52,055 nucleotides of DNA. It comes from Daejeonella sp. (GTDB taxonomy: Bacteria; Bacteroidota; Bacteroidia; Sphingobacteriales; Sphingobacteriaceae). Positions 43,456 to 52,055 of this stretch are shown here, piece after piece; positions within the stretch are counted from its first letter, which is position 1; every line of letters begins with the position of its first letter. The stretch is from assembly GCF_030695525.1 (NCBI RefSeq), contig NZ_JAUYSS010000026.1, positions 1 to 52,055 on the forward strand. Direction: 5' to 3'. The translations under genes and the position numbers were made by a program. The notes below the pieces were generated by a model, which ran no database searches, was not told the DNA's origin, and saw nothing but the letters and a program-made list of their open reading frames with translations.

Positions 43456-45117
43456 ATGAAACGAAGAAACGCAATTAAGGGATTAGCACTGCTTCCGTTC
43501 GCAGGGACTGTGCTTAGAAATCAAAACGTGCAGGCAAACACTCAGGATGCAGGTAGTACTGCTATCATTGAAACATTATCCTCCGATTCAGCTGCATCTG
43601 CTTTTATGGCCGAAACAAATATATTTCGTTCCATTGGCGTTGAACCTGTCATCAATTGTATGGGGACTTTTACAATCATCGGGGGTTCACTGGAGCGTCC
43701 GGCCGTTCGGGAGGCGATGGAGGCCGCTGCGCATAATTTCGTACAATACGATGAATTGGCCGATGGGATTGGTCAGAGGCTGGCTGATCTTACGGGTGCA
43801 GAATGGGGAATGGTTTCGGCAGGATGTGCCGCCGGACTTAAACATATAACTGCTGCCTGCGTTACTGGAGGCAATCCTGAAAAACTGATCCGAATTCCTG
43901 ATCTGAGTGGTTTTGATAAGAATGAAGTAATCATACCTTCATTTTCGAGGAATGCCTATGATCATGCGATCCGGAATATTGGAGTTAAAATTGTCAGTGT
44001 GAAAACACCTGAGGAACTTGAGAATGCGATCAACCCGCGAACTGCGATGATTTATATCCGCTCAACCGACACGGCTACTTTTACAGGTCAGCCATTTTCA
44101 CTTGAAGTGATTTCCCGGATAGCCAAACCGCATCAGGTGCCGGTATTGGTTGATGCTGCTGCTGAGAATCTGACCTTGCCACCGGTTCACCTGAAGCGAG
44201 GTGCAACTATTGTTGCATACAGTGGAGGAAAGGCAATTTGCGGACCTCAATGTGCCGGATTAATGCTGGGTGATAAATCTATTTTAATGTCTGCCTGGCA
44301 GGCGAGTTCCCCGCATCATGGCCCGGGCCGGGATAATAAAGTTGGCAGGGAAGAGATGATTGGGATGATGGCGGCAGTAGAGGATTGGGTGAAACGTGAT
44401 CATGCCGCCGACTGGAAGAAATGGTTGGGCTGGCTGGATACAATTTCAAAAAAACTAAAAACGATTCCCGGGTTGAAATTAGAAGTAATAGAGCGCACTT
44501 TGCTTGATAATAAAACACCGGTCTTAAAAGTTAGCTGGGATCCCCAAAAGCTGCATATCAGCGGATTTGAAATGGCTGAGGAATTAGGAAGAAATAAGCC
44601 AAGAATTGCTGTTTGGGCAGAGGATGATAGTAGTGGGGAGAGCTTTTTCAATATCACTACGGGACAAATGCAGGAAGGAGAAGAGAAGATTGTTGCAGAG
44701 AGGGTATTTGCAATTTTTTCGAAGAAACGTAATCCTAAACCTGAACATATGATTACTCCGGTTGGGAACCTAAGCGGTCGATGGGACTTAAGTGTACAGT
44801 TTTTCAGTAGTATCAGTCAGCATTCATTAACAATTGTGCAGGATGGCAATTGGTTGAGTGGAAGTCATCAGACTGACTTTCAATCAGGAAATATGAGCGG
44901 TACAATTGAGGGGAATCAAATCAGGATGCAAAGTGCTATGAGAATTGTGGGTGATCATCTTACCTATCAATTTTCAGGGATTGTGAATGGAGATACAATG
45001 TCGGGGGAGATTCATCTCGGGGAATACCGTACTGCCAAATTTACTGCTAAACGGAATGTGCAGAAAGCACCCCGAAGAAAAGTGAATATTCCCGCAGGTC
45101 CGCCATTGGCCACCTGA
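43456..45117 (+). CDS. Exported SelA-like PLP-dependent enzyme
   Basis: A 553-aa protein with a Tat-like signal (MKRRNAIKGLALLPFAG). The PLP core is of the aminotransferase fold, SelA/selenocysteine synthase-like branch. The phosphate-binding loop is AGCAAGLKHITAA, the Asp pairing with PLP is D233 (VLVDAAAEN), and K259 (AYSGGKAICGPQ) is the likely Schiff-base lysine. An extra C-terminal beta domain of about 110 aa (residues 440-550, HSLTIVQDGNWLSG) has no clear catalytic motif. It lies 41 nt before an exported RidA gene. Probable role is a periplasmic ammonia-lyase or aldolase; the substrate is unknown. Confidence 0.85.
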   Translation: MKRRNAIKGLALLPFAGTVLRNQNVQANTQDAGSTAIIETLSSDSAASAFMAETNIFRSIGVEPVINCMGTFTIIGGSLERPAVREAMEAAAHNFVQYDELADGIGQRLADLTGAEWGMVSAGCAAGLKHITAACVTGGNPEKLIRIPDLSGFDKNEVIIPSFSRNAYDHAIRNIGVKIVSVKTPEELENAINPRTAMIYIRSTDTATFTGQPFSLEVISRIAKPHQVPVLVDAAAENLTLPPVHLKRGATIVAYSGGKAICGPQCAGLMLGDKSILMSAWQASSPHHGPGRDNKVGREEMIGMMAAVEDWVKRDHAADWKKWLGWLDTISKKLKTIPGLKLEVIERTLLDNKTPVLKVSWDPQKLHISGFEMAEELGRNKPRIAVWAEDDSSGESFFNITTGQMQEGEEKIVAERVFAIFSKKRNPKPEHMITPVGNLSGRWDLSVQFFSSISQHSLTIVQDGNWLSGSHQTDFQSGNMSGTIEGNQIRMQSAMRIVGDHLTYQFSGIVNGDTMSGEIHLGEYRTAKFTAKRNVQKAPRRKVNIPAGPPLAT

Positions 45118-45158
45118 TAAGAATGCAGAACATTATAGTTTTTATAAATTGATATGGC

Positions 45159-45626
45159 ATGAAATCAACACGAAGATCAGTTATAACCAGCCTTTTTTCT
45201 ACCATTGCCGGACTTGCCGGATTCAATCTGGTTGCCCGCGCACAGACTCCACAAAACAGTGATGCCCTGTTTTTAAGTACAGGGGCATCCCCTGATGTTA
45301 CTTTGTACCCCGGCTCGATACGATATGGGAATCTGGTTTTTGTCTCGGGAACCGGTGCGGATGCGGAATCCGTTTTTGAAATCAAGGCCGATACTGACTT
45401 TGTACTGAAAAAGATGGAGAAGAGATTACTTGCAGCAGGTTCTTCGATGGAGAAGGTCTTGAAAGTCACTGTCTTTTTGAGTGATATGGCAGATTTTGAA
45501 GGGATGAATGAAGTTTACAGAGGAAGGTTTGGTGAAAAAGCACCTGTTCGTTCAACCGTTGCTGTTGCTAAAGGTGGAATCCCCGGTAATTCGATTATTG
45601 AAATTGATTGTATAGGGTATGTTTAA
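45159..45626 (+). CDS. Exported RidA-family protein
   Basis: A 155-aa RidA/YjgF-type protein preceded by a twin-arginine-like signal (KSTRRSVITSLFSTIAGLAG, cleaved after ARAQ). The RidA core includes the conserved Arg in APVRSTVAVA and the GNSIIEID C-terminal strand. RidA proteins hydrolyse reactive enamines and imines released by PLP-dependent enzymes. An exported copy directly behind an exported PLP enzyme suggests that the two act together outside the cytosol (inference). Confidence 0.85.
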   Translation: MKSTRRSVITSLFSTIAGLAGFNLVARAQTPQNSDALFLSTGASPDVTLYPGSIRYGNLVFVSGTGADAESVFEIKADTDFVLKKMEKRLLAAGSSMEKVLKVTVFLSDMADFEGMNEVYRGRFGEKAPVRSTVAVAKGGIPGNSIIEIDCIGYV

Positions 45627-45764
45627 ATGAGTGCTCTTTTTGTTTAATATTAATAATAAATAAGGACTGTTTTTTATTAACCTTCAAGAAATTGTTGTTT
45701 AATATTTTTGATTTAAAGTGAAATAAGTTAAATTAGAATTCCTTTTTTACGTATTTCATATAAA

Positions 45765-46346
45765 ATGAAGGGTTTATATAATGAATCGGTACTAATACAG
45801 TTGATTTCCCAAGGGGATGAAACTGCCTTTCGTGAAGTGTTCGATCATTTTAATAAAAAGCTATATAACTACACAATAAAGATTACAGACGATGATGATT
45901 TAGCTGAAGAAATTGTCATGGATGCATTCGTAAAGGTCTGGTGTAATCGTCATAAACTTTGTGATATTCATAGCCTGGATGCATATTTATTTACCCTGGT
46001 TAAAAATCAGGCCTTTAGCGAACTTAAAAGAAGAGCACATGAAGCTTTTATTATTAAGAATCTAAGTAAAAGCCGTACTGAATATCATGATAGTACCGAA
46101 GAAACAATAATATCAAATGAATATCAGCAGATTCTGAATAATGCAATAAATCAATTACCCCCGCAACAAAGGATAGTGTATGGAATGAGCAGGGACGAAG
46201 GTCTGAAATATGATGAAATTGCAGACCAGTTAAGCTTATCTAAAAACACTGTAAAATCTCATTTAAAGAAGGCTTTATATACGATTCGGCTTGTTATGTC
46301 CAATTATTTGGTAATTCTTTTTTGGCACTCTTTCCCTTTTGAATAA
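45765..46346 (+). CDS. ECF sigma factor (RNA polymerase sigma-70 family)
   Basis: A 193-aa ECF sigma factor of the Bacteroidota FecI-like type. Region 2 shows FREVFDHFNKKLYNYTIKIT and AEEIVMDAFVKVW. Region 4 shows LPPQQRIVYGMSR and a helix-turn-helix (GLKYDEIADQLSLSKNTVKSHL). It is followed by the FecR-type anti-sigma gene and a STN-containing SusC gene, the standard cell-surface signalling order. It probably drives the susC-susD operon downstream. Confidence 0.93.
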   Translation: MKGLYNESVLIQLISQGDETAFREVFDHFNKKLYNYTIKITDDDDLAEEIVMDAFVKVWCNRHKLCDIHSLDAYLFTLVKNQAFSELKRRAHEAFIIKNLSKSRTEYHDSTEETIISNEYQQILNNAINQLPPQQRIVYGMSRDEGLKYDEIADQLSLSKNTVKSHLKKALYTIRLVMSNYLVILFWHSFPFE

Positions 46347-46444
46347 TTTTTAAAAAATTTTAAAAATTAACTCACCCTTTTTATCTTCTCAATAGTCTTT
46401 AGATTAATTTGGTCTGCTAAATAGTAGCTTTTAATTTATTTGAT

Positions 46445-47461
46445 ATGTCATTTCATAGGTTTAGATATCTTTTTAAACAATTCATAAATAAGACAGGCTC
46501 AGATGAGGAGATTCAGGAGTTTCTTGCAATGATGAGTAAGGAGGATTATGATGATGAAGTCAGGCAGCTTCTTAGTGAATTTTGGAATGAGGTATCAACT
46601 GATTCTGTTATAGACGATAATAGGGCTGATCAGATTTTCCAAAAGATTATGACATCTAAGCGATCCAGGGTTTTAAGCCTGTTTAGTAATCGTAGTTTAT
46701 GGTATAAATCAATTGCAGCCATTTTGATAATTGGACTTTCATCTCTTTTTTATTGGAATCAATCAAAGCGGGCTGAGCTCAAAATGGTTCAAATGGAAAA
46801 AACTGAACCCAAAAGTGTGAATTTCCCAACCAGACGCTTCATTAATCTACCAGACGGCAGTTCTGTAATATTAAATGAGAATAGTCGGGTTGAATTGAGT
46901 AAGAATTTTAGTAAAAATGGTTTGCGTGAAGTACATCTGTATGGTGAAGCATATTTTGATGTTACTCATGATCCTAATAAACCATTCATCGTTTATGCCG
47001 GGAAGGTAAAAACTACAGTCCTTGGAACGGCGTTCAATATTAAGGAGAGTTCCCTGGCTAAAACTGTAACAGTCACAGTTACCAGAGGAAAAGTAAAAGT
47101 TGGAGATAGTCAAAAAACGTTTAATGTAATAGTTCCTGATGAACAGGTAGTTATTGATGAATTTTTAACAAAACATACTAAAAAAGTGGTTAAAGCAGGA
47201 TCAGTTATTGAATGGACAAATCAGGATATTTATTTTGATGATGTGAGTATTAAAGATGTAGCTAAGCAATTACAGGAACGATTTAAGGTTTCAATAATTT
47301 TCTCGAATGAACAGATTAAATCCTGTCGTTTTAGCGCCACTTTTATGAAAGATCAAAGTTTAGCTCAAATTTTAAAAGTAATCGGAGAGTTCAATCAAAT
47401 TAAGTATCAAATTAAGGAAAATAACAAAATTGTTGTACTGGATGGATCTGGCTGTAGATAA
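46445..47461 (+). CDS. FecR family anti-sigma factor
   Basis: A 338-aa inner-membrane sigma regulator. The N-terminal cytosolic segment holds the sigma-binding helices, the transmembrane helix is near residue 90 (IAAILIIGLSSLFYW), and the periplasmic FecR domain includes NLPDGSSVILNENSR and EAYFDVTHDPNKPFIVYAGKVKTTVLGTAFNI. The C-terminal DUF4974 part (VSIKDVAKQLQERFKVSI) meets the STN domain of the SusC partner. Length is typical. Confidence 0.93.
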   Translation: MSFHRFRYLFKQFINKTGSDEEIQEFLAMMSKEDYDDEVRQLLSEFWNEVSTDSVIDDNRADQIFQKIMTSKRSRVLSLFSNRSLWYKSIAAILIIGLSSLFYWNQSKRAELKMVQMEKTEPKSVNFPTRRFINLPDGSSVILNENSRVELSKNFSKNGLREVHLYGEAYFDVTHDPNKPFIVYAGKVKTTVLGTAFNIKESSLAKTVTVTVTRGKVKVGDSQKTFNVIVPDEQVVIDEFLTKHTKKVVKAGSVIEWTNQDIYFDDVSIKDVAKQLQERFKVSIIFSNEQIKSCRFSATFMKDQSLAQILKVIGEFNQIKYQIKENNKIVVLDGSGCR

Positions 47462-47537
47462 CAGACCTAGGGGTCTTGGAATATTTGGGAATTTAAAATC
47501 TTAAGATTATGAAAAAGGCATTACCACCATGAAAAAA

Positions 47538-47573
47538 CCGGTAAACACTTCACGGCAATGAAGCATTTACCGG
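47538..47573 (+). promoter_or_regulatory. Hairpin and micro-ORFs in the susC leader
   Basis: CCGGTAAA/TTTACCGG forms an 8-bp stem, then a 2x2 internal loop and CTTCA/TGAAG with a 6-nt loop. Two short open frames, the 7-codon frame MKKALPP starting at 47509 and a 10-codon frame from 47530, run into the hairpin. The hairpin sits between fecR and susC and could be an attenuator or terminator. Confidence 0.45.
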
Positions 47574-47658
47574 CTATAAAGTAAGGATTAACATCTTTAC
47601 TTCTGTTTATTAACAAATCCCTGGATAGGATATTTATTAATTTAAACTGTGTAAATAT

Positions 47659-50600
47659 ATGAAATATTTTACAAAATCTGCACTTGGGATCACCCAAGAG
47701 GTTTCTATTGCAGAGCATTCTAATCTAAAACAACTTATAGTAAAAATTATGCGGATCGGATTTATATATACGGCCTTGTTATTAATTACTATGCAAGTTT
47801 TATCAGCTCTGCCTGTTAAAAGTCAAAAGATTGGGTCAGTAAGAATCAATTTAGAGTTGAAAAATGAGTCTTTACTAAATGCATTAAAGAAAATTGAAGA
47901 ACAAACTCCTTTTCGTTTTGTATATCGTAAAGGAGAGTTAACTGCAATCCCCTCTCGGACAATCACTGCTTCAAATTATACTGTTGAGGAAGCCCTAAAT
48001 CTCCTGTTTGTAAACACAGAATTTTCATTCAGACAAGTAGATAATAATGTTTTAATTCTTCAGAATAATGATTTGAAAAAGTCAGTAAAGCTAAATCTAT
48101 CCGAAGAATTATCTAATAATGCAGACATAGTAGTGAGAGGGCAGGTGACTGATTCTAAAGGGGTTTCATTACCAGGTGTCAGCGTTCTTCTTAAGGGAAC
48201 TACTACTGGAGCCTCTACAGATCTTGAAGGTAGGTTTACAATCAACGTGCCTGATGCTGGTGCTACACTCGTTTTTAGCTATATCGGATTTGATGCCAAA
48301 GAGGTAGTTGTTACAAACCAAACGGTTGTGAATGTACAATTGACTGAGGCGAATACCGCCTTAACAGAGGTAGTTGTCACTGCCCTTGGTGTAAAGAGGC
48401 AGGCAAAAAGTCTTGGTTATGCAACTGGAACGGTAGATGCTGAACAAATTACCACAAATAGTACGGTGAACGTCGGTAATAGTCTTCAGGGTAAGGTCTC
48501 TGGAGTAAATGTTTCGGCGCCATCTAGTGGACCTGGTGGTTCATCCAAGATTCGGATCAGGGGGCAGTCATCATTTGGTGGCGATAATTCACCATTAATT
48601 ATTGTAAATGGGGTGCCAATTAATAACGCTGCGAATGGTGCGGGTTATCTTAGTGGAAATCCAGGAGGTTCTTCTGATGGTGGTGATGGTTTGCAAAGTA
48701 TCAATCCGGACGATATTGAGTCCATAAATATTCTGAAAGGTGCAGCTGCATCGGCTCTTTACGGTTTCAGAGCCAAGGATGGTGCAGTTATTATTACAAC
48801 AAAAAGCGGAAGTAAACAAAGAGGCGTTTCGGTTGAGTTCAATTCCAATACCCAAATGGTTAGTGCCCTGGATTATACTGATTTTCAATATGAATATGGA
48901 CAAGGTGAATTTGGGGTAAGACCTGCCACAGTTGCAGATGCTCGAAGTTCAGGGGTATGGAGTTTTGGGGTGAAATTTGACGGAGTACTGACACCACAAT
49001 TTGACGGTTCTATGCAGCCCTATTCTCCAAATCGTGACCGGGTTAAAGATTTTTATGAAAATGCACTAAATCTTACCAACTCTATTGCTTTTTCCGGAGG
49101 AGATGATAGGGGAAATTTCAGGTTATCCTATTCAGATACTGATGCAGGTGGAATAGTTCCGAATTCACGTTTTGTTAAAAGAACCTTAAATGTGGGTTTG
49201 AATTATAATCTGACTAAAAAACTAAGTGTTCAGGTGAACACGAATTATTCCAATGAGAATAATGAGAATCCTCCACAAATTGGAATAGAAAGTTTTTCGC
49301 CCAATACTGCACTTTTTACCATGGCCAATTCCATAAATGTTGATTGGTTAAAGAATTATATGGATGCCGATGGTAATGAAATGCCACTTGCTCGTTTCAC
49401 CGGAAGAAATAATCCTTATTGGCTGGTGAATAAGAAGTTTGAATATATCAAGAGAGACCGACTTTTTGGGAATGCTTCTGTAAATTATAAGTTTAATGAT
49501 TGGCTAAATGCAATGGTACGTGTTGGCCAGGATTATTTTAGTCGGCCGGTTGAATTTAATCGTCCTACTGGTTCAAGAAACTTGCCTGCTGCCGTAACCG
49601 GATTTAATGGTAACTACTATCAAAGCTCTAATACTTTCAGAGAATTGAATTATGATTTTTTAATTAATGCAAATCGGACATTCGGAAAATTTGGCGTGGA
49701 TGTAATTGTTGGTGGTAACCAAATGAACCAGATCAACAATGGCATGAGTACTTTTGTTAATAATTTCTTTGTTCGGGATCTTTACACAATAGGCAACGGA
49801 CAGATTAAAACCCCTGATCAGTTTTATTCCCAGAAGAAGGTTAATTCATTCTATGGTTCTGCCGAATTTTCATATAATGATTTGCTATTCCTGAATATTA
49901 CTGCCAGAAATGACTGGTTTTCAACATTGAATCCAAACTCAAACAATTATCTATACCCTTCAGTGAGTTCAAGCTTTGTGTTTACCGAAGCCATGTCAAG
50001 TAAACCTTCCTGGTTAAATTATGGTAAAATCCGTGCTGCTTATGCTGAAGTTGGTGGAGATACAAATCCTTATGCAAATAGTCTTTATTATAATTTGAAT
50101 GCTAACACCTTTAACGGAGTGGCTCTGGGAACAATATCAGGAGGAACAAGTCCGAATGCATTCTTGAGACCTTTAAAGGTTAAAGAAGCTGAAGTTGGTA
50201 TGGAGATCAGGACATTGGGTGGAAGAGTTAATTTTGATTTTTCCTTATACAGAAAGAATACGATCGATGAAATCTTAAATGTCAATATCTCTGACGCATC
50301 GGGTTTTGGACAGACCAGAGTGAATGTAGGTCGTCTTAAAAATGAAGGTGTTGAAATGTTACTTAGCCTTGTACCAATTGAAGGTAGTGTGTTTCGATGG
50401 GAATCAGCAATCAATGGGGCTTACAACAAGAGTACAGTACTTGAACTGGCAGATGGGCAGGCTAGGTTTGATGTAGGTCTTGGACAGTATTTTGGAACAA
50501 TTTCACATGAGGTAGGCATGCCACTTGCTTCTGTCAGAAGTTTTGATTACAGAAGGGATGCACAAGGACGTATACTTACTGCTGCAGGTAAGCCATTGCT

Positions 50601-51144
50601 TGGCAATATGAAGACTTTCGGCAGTGCTATTCCAACATGGACAGGCGGATTTATAAATACTTTCACTTATAAAGGAATACGCCTATTCACTCAGGCAGAT
50701 TTTAAGTTTGGGGCGGTCGTGTTATCTAATTCTAACTTCAACTTCTTGAGACACGGTTTGTCCAAAAAATCTCTTGAGGGAAGGGAAGGAGGCGTATTAT
50801 TCGCCGGATTTAATGCAGATGGATCTGCAAATACAACCAGAGTGGAAGCGGAAGAGTTTTATGCAACCTTGCGAAATTTGGGCGAACCCTTTGTTTATGA
50901 TGCCAGTTTCATTCGGATGCGTACCATTTCACTGGGATACGATTTAGGTAAAATAATCAAAAAGGATTTTCTAAAGAGCTCTACAGTTTCCCTTTTTGTG
51001 AATAATCCATTCATGATCAAAAAGTACTTGGATAATCTGGATCCTGAGTCTCAAATCGCAGTTTCTGATAATTTTCAGGGTATAGATACACACTCCTTGC
51101 CAACAACCAGAAATATCGGATTGAACCTGAACTTCAAATTTTAA
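47659..51144 (+). CDS. SusC/RagA family TonB-linked outer-membrane protein with STN domain
   Basis: A 1161-aa nutrient receptor. After a signal segment (IGFIYTALLLITMQVLSALP; the ATG at 47749 may be the true start) come the STN domain (about 50-125), the carboxypeptidase-D-like domain (about 135-215; GQVTDSKGVSLPGVSVLLKG), the TonB box region (TEVVVTALGVKRQ), the plug (GKVSGVNV, LIIVNGVPI, DIESINILKGAAASALYG) and a 22-strand barrel ending in a typical Phe (NLNFKF). The STN domain means it signals to FecR and the ECF sigma factor. The ligand is unknown (a glycan or peptide). Confidence 0.94.
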   Translation: MKYFTKSALGITQEVSIAEHSNLKQLIVKIMRIGFIYTALLLITMQVLSALPVKSQKIGSVRINLELKNESLLNALKKIEEQTPFRFVYRKGELTAIPSRTITASNYTVEEALNLLFVNTEFSFRQVDNNVLILQNNDLKKSVKLNLSEELSNNADIVVRGQVTDSKGVSLPGVSVLLKGTTTGASTDLEGRFTINVPDAGATLVFSYIGFDAKEVVVTNQTVVNVQLTEANTALTEVVVTALGVKRQAKSLGYATGTVDAEQITTNSTVNVGNSLQGKVSGVNVSAPSSGPGGSSKIRIRGQSSFGGDNSPLIIVNGVPINNAANGAGYLSGNPGGSSDGGDGLQSINPDDIESINILKGAAASALYGFRAKDGAVIITTKSGSKQRGVSVEFNSNTQMVSALDYTDFQYEYGQGEFGVRPATVADARSSGVWSFGVKFDGVLTPQFDGSMQPYSPNRDRVKDFYENALNLTNSIAFSGGDDRGNFRLSYSDTDAGGIVPNSRFVKRTLNVGLNYNLTKKLSVQVNTNYSNENNENPPQIGIESFSPNTALFTMANSINVDWLKNYMDADGNEMPLARFTGRNNPYWLVNKKFEYIKRDRLFGNASVNYKFNDWLNAMVRVGQDYFSRPVEFNRPTGSRNLPAAVTGFNGNYYQSSNTFRELNYDFLINANRTFGKFGVDVIVGGNQMNQINNGMSTFVNNFFVRDLYTIGNGQIKTPDQFYSQKKVNSFYGSAEFSYNDLLFLNITARNDWFSTLNPNSNNYLYPSVSSSFVFTEAMSSKPSWLNYGKIRAAYAEVGGDTNPYANSLYYNLNANTFNGVALGTISGGTSPNAFLRPLKVKEAEVGMEIRTLGGRVNFDFSLYRKNTIDEILNVNISDASGFGQTRVNVGRLKNEGVEMLLSLVPIEGSVFRWESAINGAYNKSTVLELADGQARFDVGLGQYFGTISHEVGMPLASVRSFDYRRDAQGRILTAAGKPLLGNMKTFGSAIPTWTGGFINTFTYKGIRLFTQADFKFGAVVLSNSNFNFLRHGLSKKSLEGREGGVLFAGFNADGSANTTRVEAEEFYATLRNLGEPFVYDASFIRMRTISLGYDLGKIIKKDFLKSSTVSLFVNNPFMIKKYLDNLDPESQIAVSDNFQGIDTHSLPTTRNIGLNLNFKF

Positions 51145-51168
51145 ATTCAATACTAAAATAAGAGAATT

Positions 51169-52055
51169 ATGAAAAGATTATCAACATACATTGTTCTGAT
51201 CTCGGTCTTTATGACTAGTTGCGATAAAGATTTCGAGCAGATTAATATAAACCCAGTATTGCCATCTAAATTAGATGCAGCCTATCTTTTTGCAGATGCA
51301 CAGGTAGGTTCAGATTATTATATTATTCGTTATGAAAGTCAAATTCCACAGCAAATTATTACCCCATTTACTGGTGTATTGCAAGGAGGAAATCATAATG
51401 TATGGTTCGAAGCAAATAATACTTCTGCTCCTTTTGATATGCTTTATCCCAGATCGGTTAAGCATATAGTCGATGCGATAGAAAATTCAAAAGGCTCTCC
51501 TGAGAAGAGTAATCTGTACAATATGGCCCGAATCATGAAGGCATTTATCTTCCAGCGCCTTGTAGATTCGTATGGTGATGTACCTTATACAGAAGCAGGT
51601 CAGGCATTTTTAACTCAAACTTATCTGCCAAAATATGATAGTGCCGCAGATATTTATAATGATTTGCTAAAAGAGGTTTCTGAAGCTACAGTTGCTTTGG
51701 ATGCTTCAAAGCCTTTGGTAACAAATGATATCTTATATAAAGGAGATATTGTAAAATGGAAGCGTTTCGGTAACTCACTTTTGTTAAGAATTGCTATGCG
51801 ATATACGAGAGTTGATGCTAATAAAGCGAGACAGTTTGCAATATTGGCAGTAGATCCTGGACGTGGCGGTGTAATGCAAAGTAATGCAGATAACGCTCTT
51901 GTAGCCTATAATGCAGTAATTACCAACTCTAATACGAATACCTTCCATGGTTCTGAGCGGGCCAATTTTTATCTGGAAAAACCATTCGTGGATTATCTGA
52001 AAACAACTCAGGATCCAAGATTAAGGGTAATGGCTGTAAAGTATGCCATACCTGC
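51169..52055 (+). CDS. SusD/RagB-like lipoprotein (partial, cut by window end)
   Basis: The first 295 codons of a nutrient-binding outer-membrane lipoprotein. The signal is MKRLSTYIVLISVFMTSC, so Cys18 would be lipidated. The TPR-like helical body contains MARIMKAFIFQRLVDSYGDVPYTEA, KWKRFGNSLLLRIAMRYTR and YLEKPFVDYL, as in the SusD-like_2 family. It starts 24 nt after the SusC stop and is clearly the partner that closes the SusC barrel. The gene has no stop inside the window. Confidence 0.92.
   Translation, partial: MKRLSTYIVLISVFMTSCDKDFEQININPVLPSKLDAAYLFADAQVGSDYYIIRYESQIPQQIITPFTGVLQGGNHNVWFEANNTSAPFDMLYPRSVKHIVDAIENSKGSPEKSNLYNMARIMKAFIFQRLVDSYGDVPYTEAGQAFLTQTYLPKYDSAADIYNDLLKEVSEATVALDASKPLVTNDILYKGDIVKWKRFGNSLLLRIAMRYTRVDANKARQFAILAVDPGRGGVMQSNADNALVAYNAVITNSNTNTFHGSERANFYLEKPFVDYLKTTQDPRLRVMAVKYAIP

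Overview
The window comes from a Bacteroidota chromosome, most likely a Sphingobacteriaceae-type organism (Pedobacter or a relative). The grounds are AT-rich DNA, a SusC/SusD pair behind an ECF sigma factor and FecR anti-sigma gene, a type IX secretion sorting domain, Bacteroidota-typical families (DUF5606, putative porin of the DUF family, the exported 'asparagine synthetase B-like' protein), TAnnTTTG promoter elements, and no Shine-Dalgarno-rich leaders. The genus is an inference; no rRNA or tRNA gene is visible.

Layout. 1-390: hairpin-forming repeats. 387-3982 (minus): operon of acyl-CoA carboxyltransferase, GNAT, ORF6N protein and M42 peptidase. 4179-9110 (plus): porin, an unknown 111-aa membrane protein, beta-carbonic anhydrase, SulP anion transporter and a second beta-carbonic anhydrase, which reads as an inorganic-carbon module. 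9111-9707: first copy of a structured ~0.5 kb element. 9708-12568: pruA and a zinc alcohol dehydrogenase. 12697-14574 (minus): small accessory island with a DUF4143 ATPase bounded by inverted repeats and a MazF/RHH toxin-antitoxin pair. 14964-18812 (plus): lpxK, purine nucleoside phosphorylase, putative porin. 18979-24972: exported protein, peptidyl-prolyl isomerase, DUF5606, a 40-aa membrane peptide, rlmH and a PKD/T9SS surface protein. 25048-28272 (minus): SDR and aconitase. 28273-29007: second copy of the structured element. 29008-32015: OsmC, DUF302, zinc-binding DGC protein, QueD and a ketosynthase. 32221-35616 (minus): a likely copper-uptake locus (OprC-like TonB receptor, Met/His-rich lipoprotein, small Cys protein). 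35959-42648: polysaccharide deacetylase, TolC plus adaptor without a pump, gpsA, DEAD-box helicase. 43456-52055 (plus): exported PLP enzyme, exported RidA protein, ECF sigma, FecR, SusC, and a SusD cut by the window end.

The most unusual signals are non-coding. (1) Two diverged copies of a ~500 bp element (9156-9658 and 28456-28987) share a closing helix about 390-410 nt across, a central long hairpin of nearly invariant sequence and a variable arm. This looks like a structured RNA or a non-autonomous mobile element. (2) Five intergenic sites carry low-complexity DNA with a strict 7-nt period, several arranged as inverted GA-rich and CT-rich arms at gene 3' ends. (3) The DUF4143 ATPase gene is bounded by TTGAATTTACTCG in inverted orientation, with a perfect 19-bp-arm palindrome upstream. 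Functional highlights are the CA-SulP-CA module with an unknown small protein, the OprC-like locus with both copper-site motifs, and the pairing of an exported PLP lyase-like enzyme with an exported RidA.
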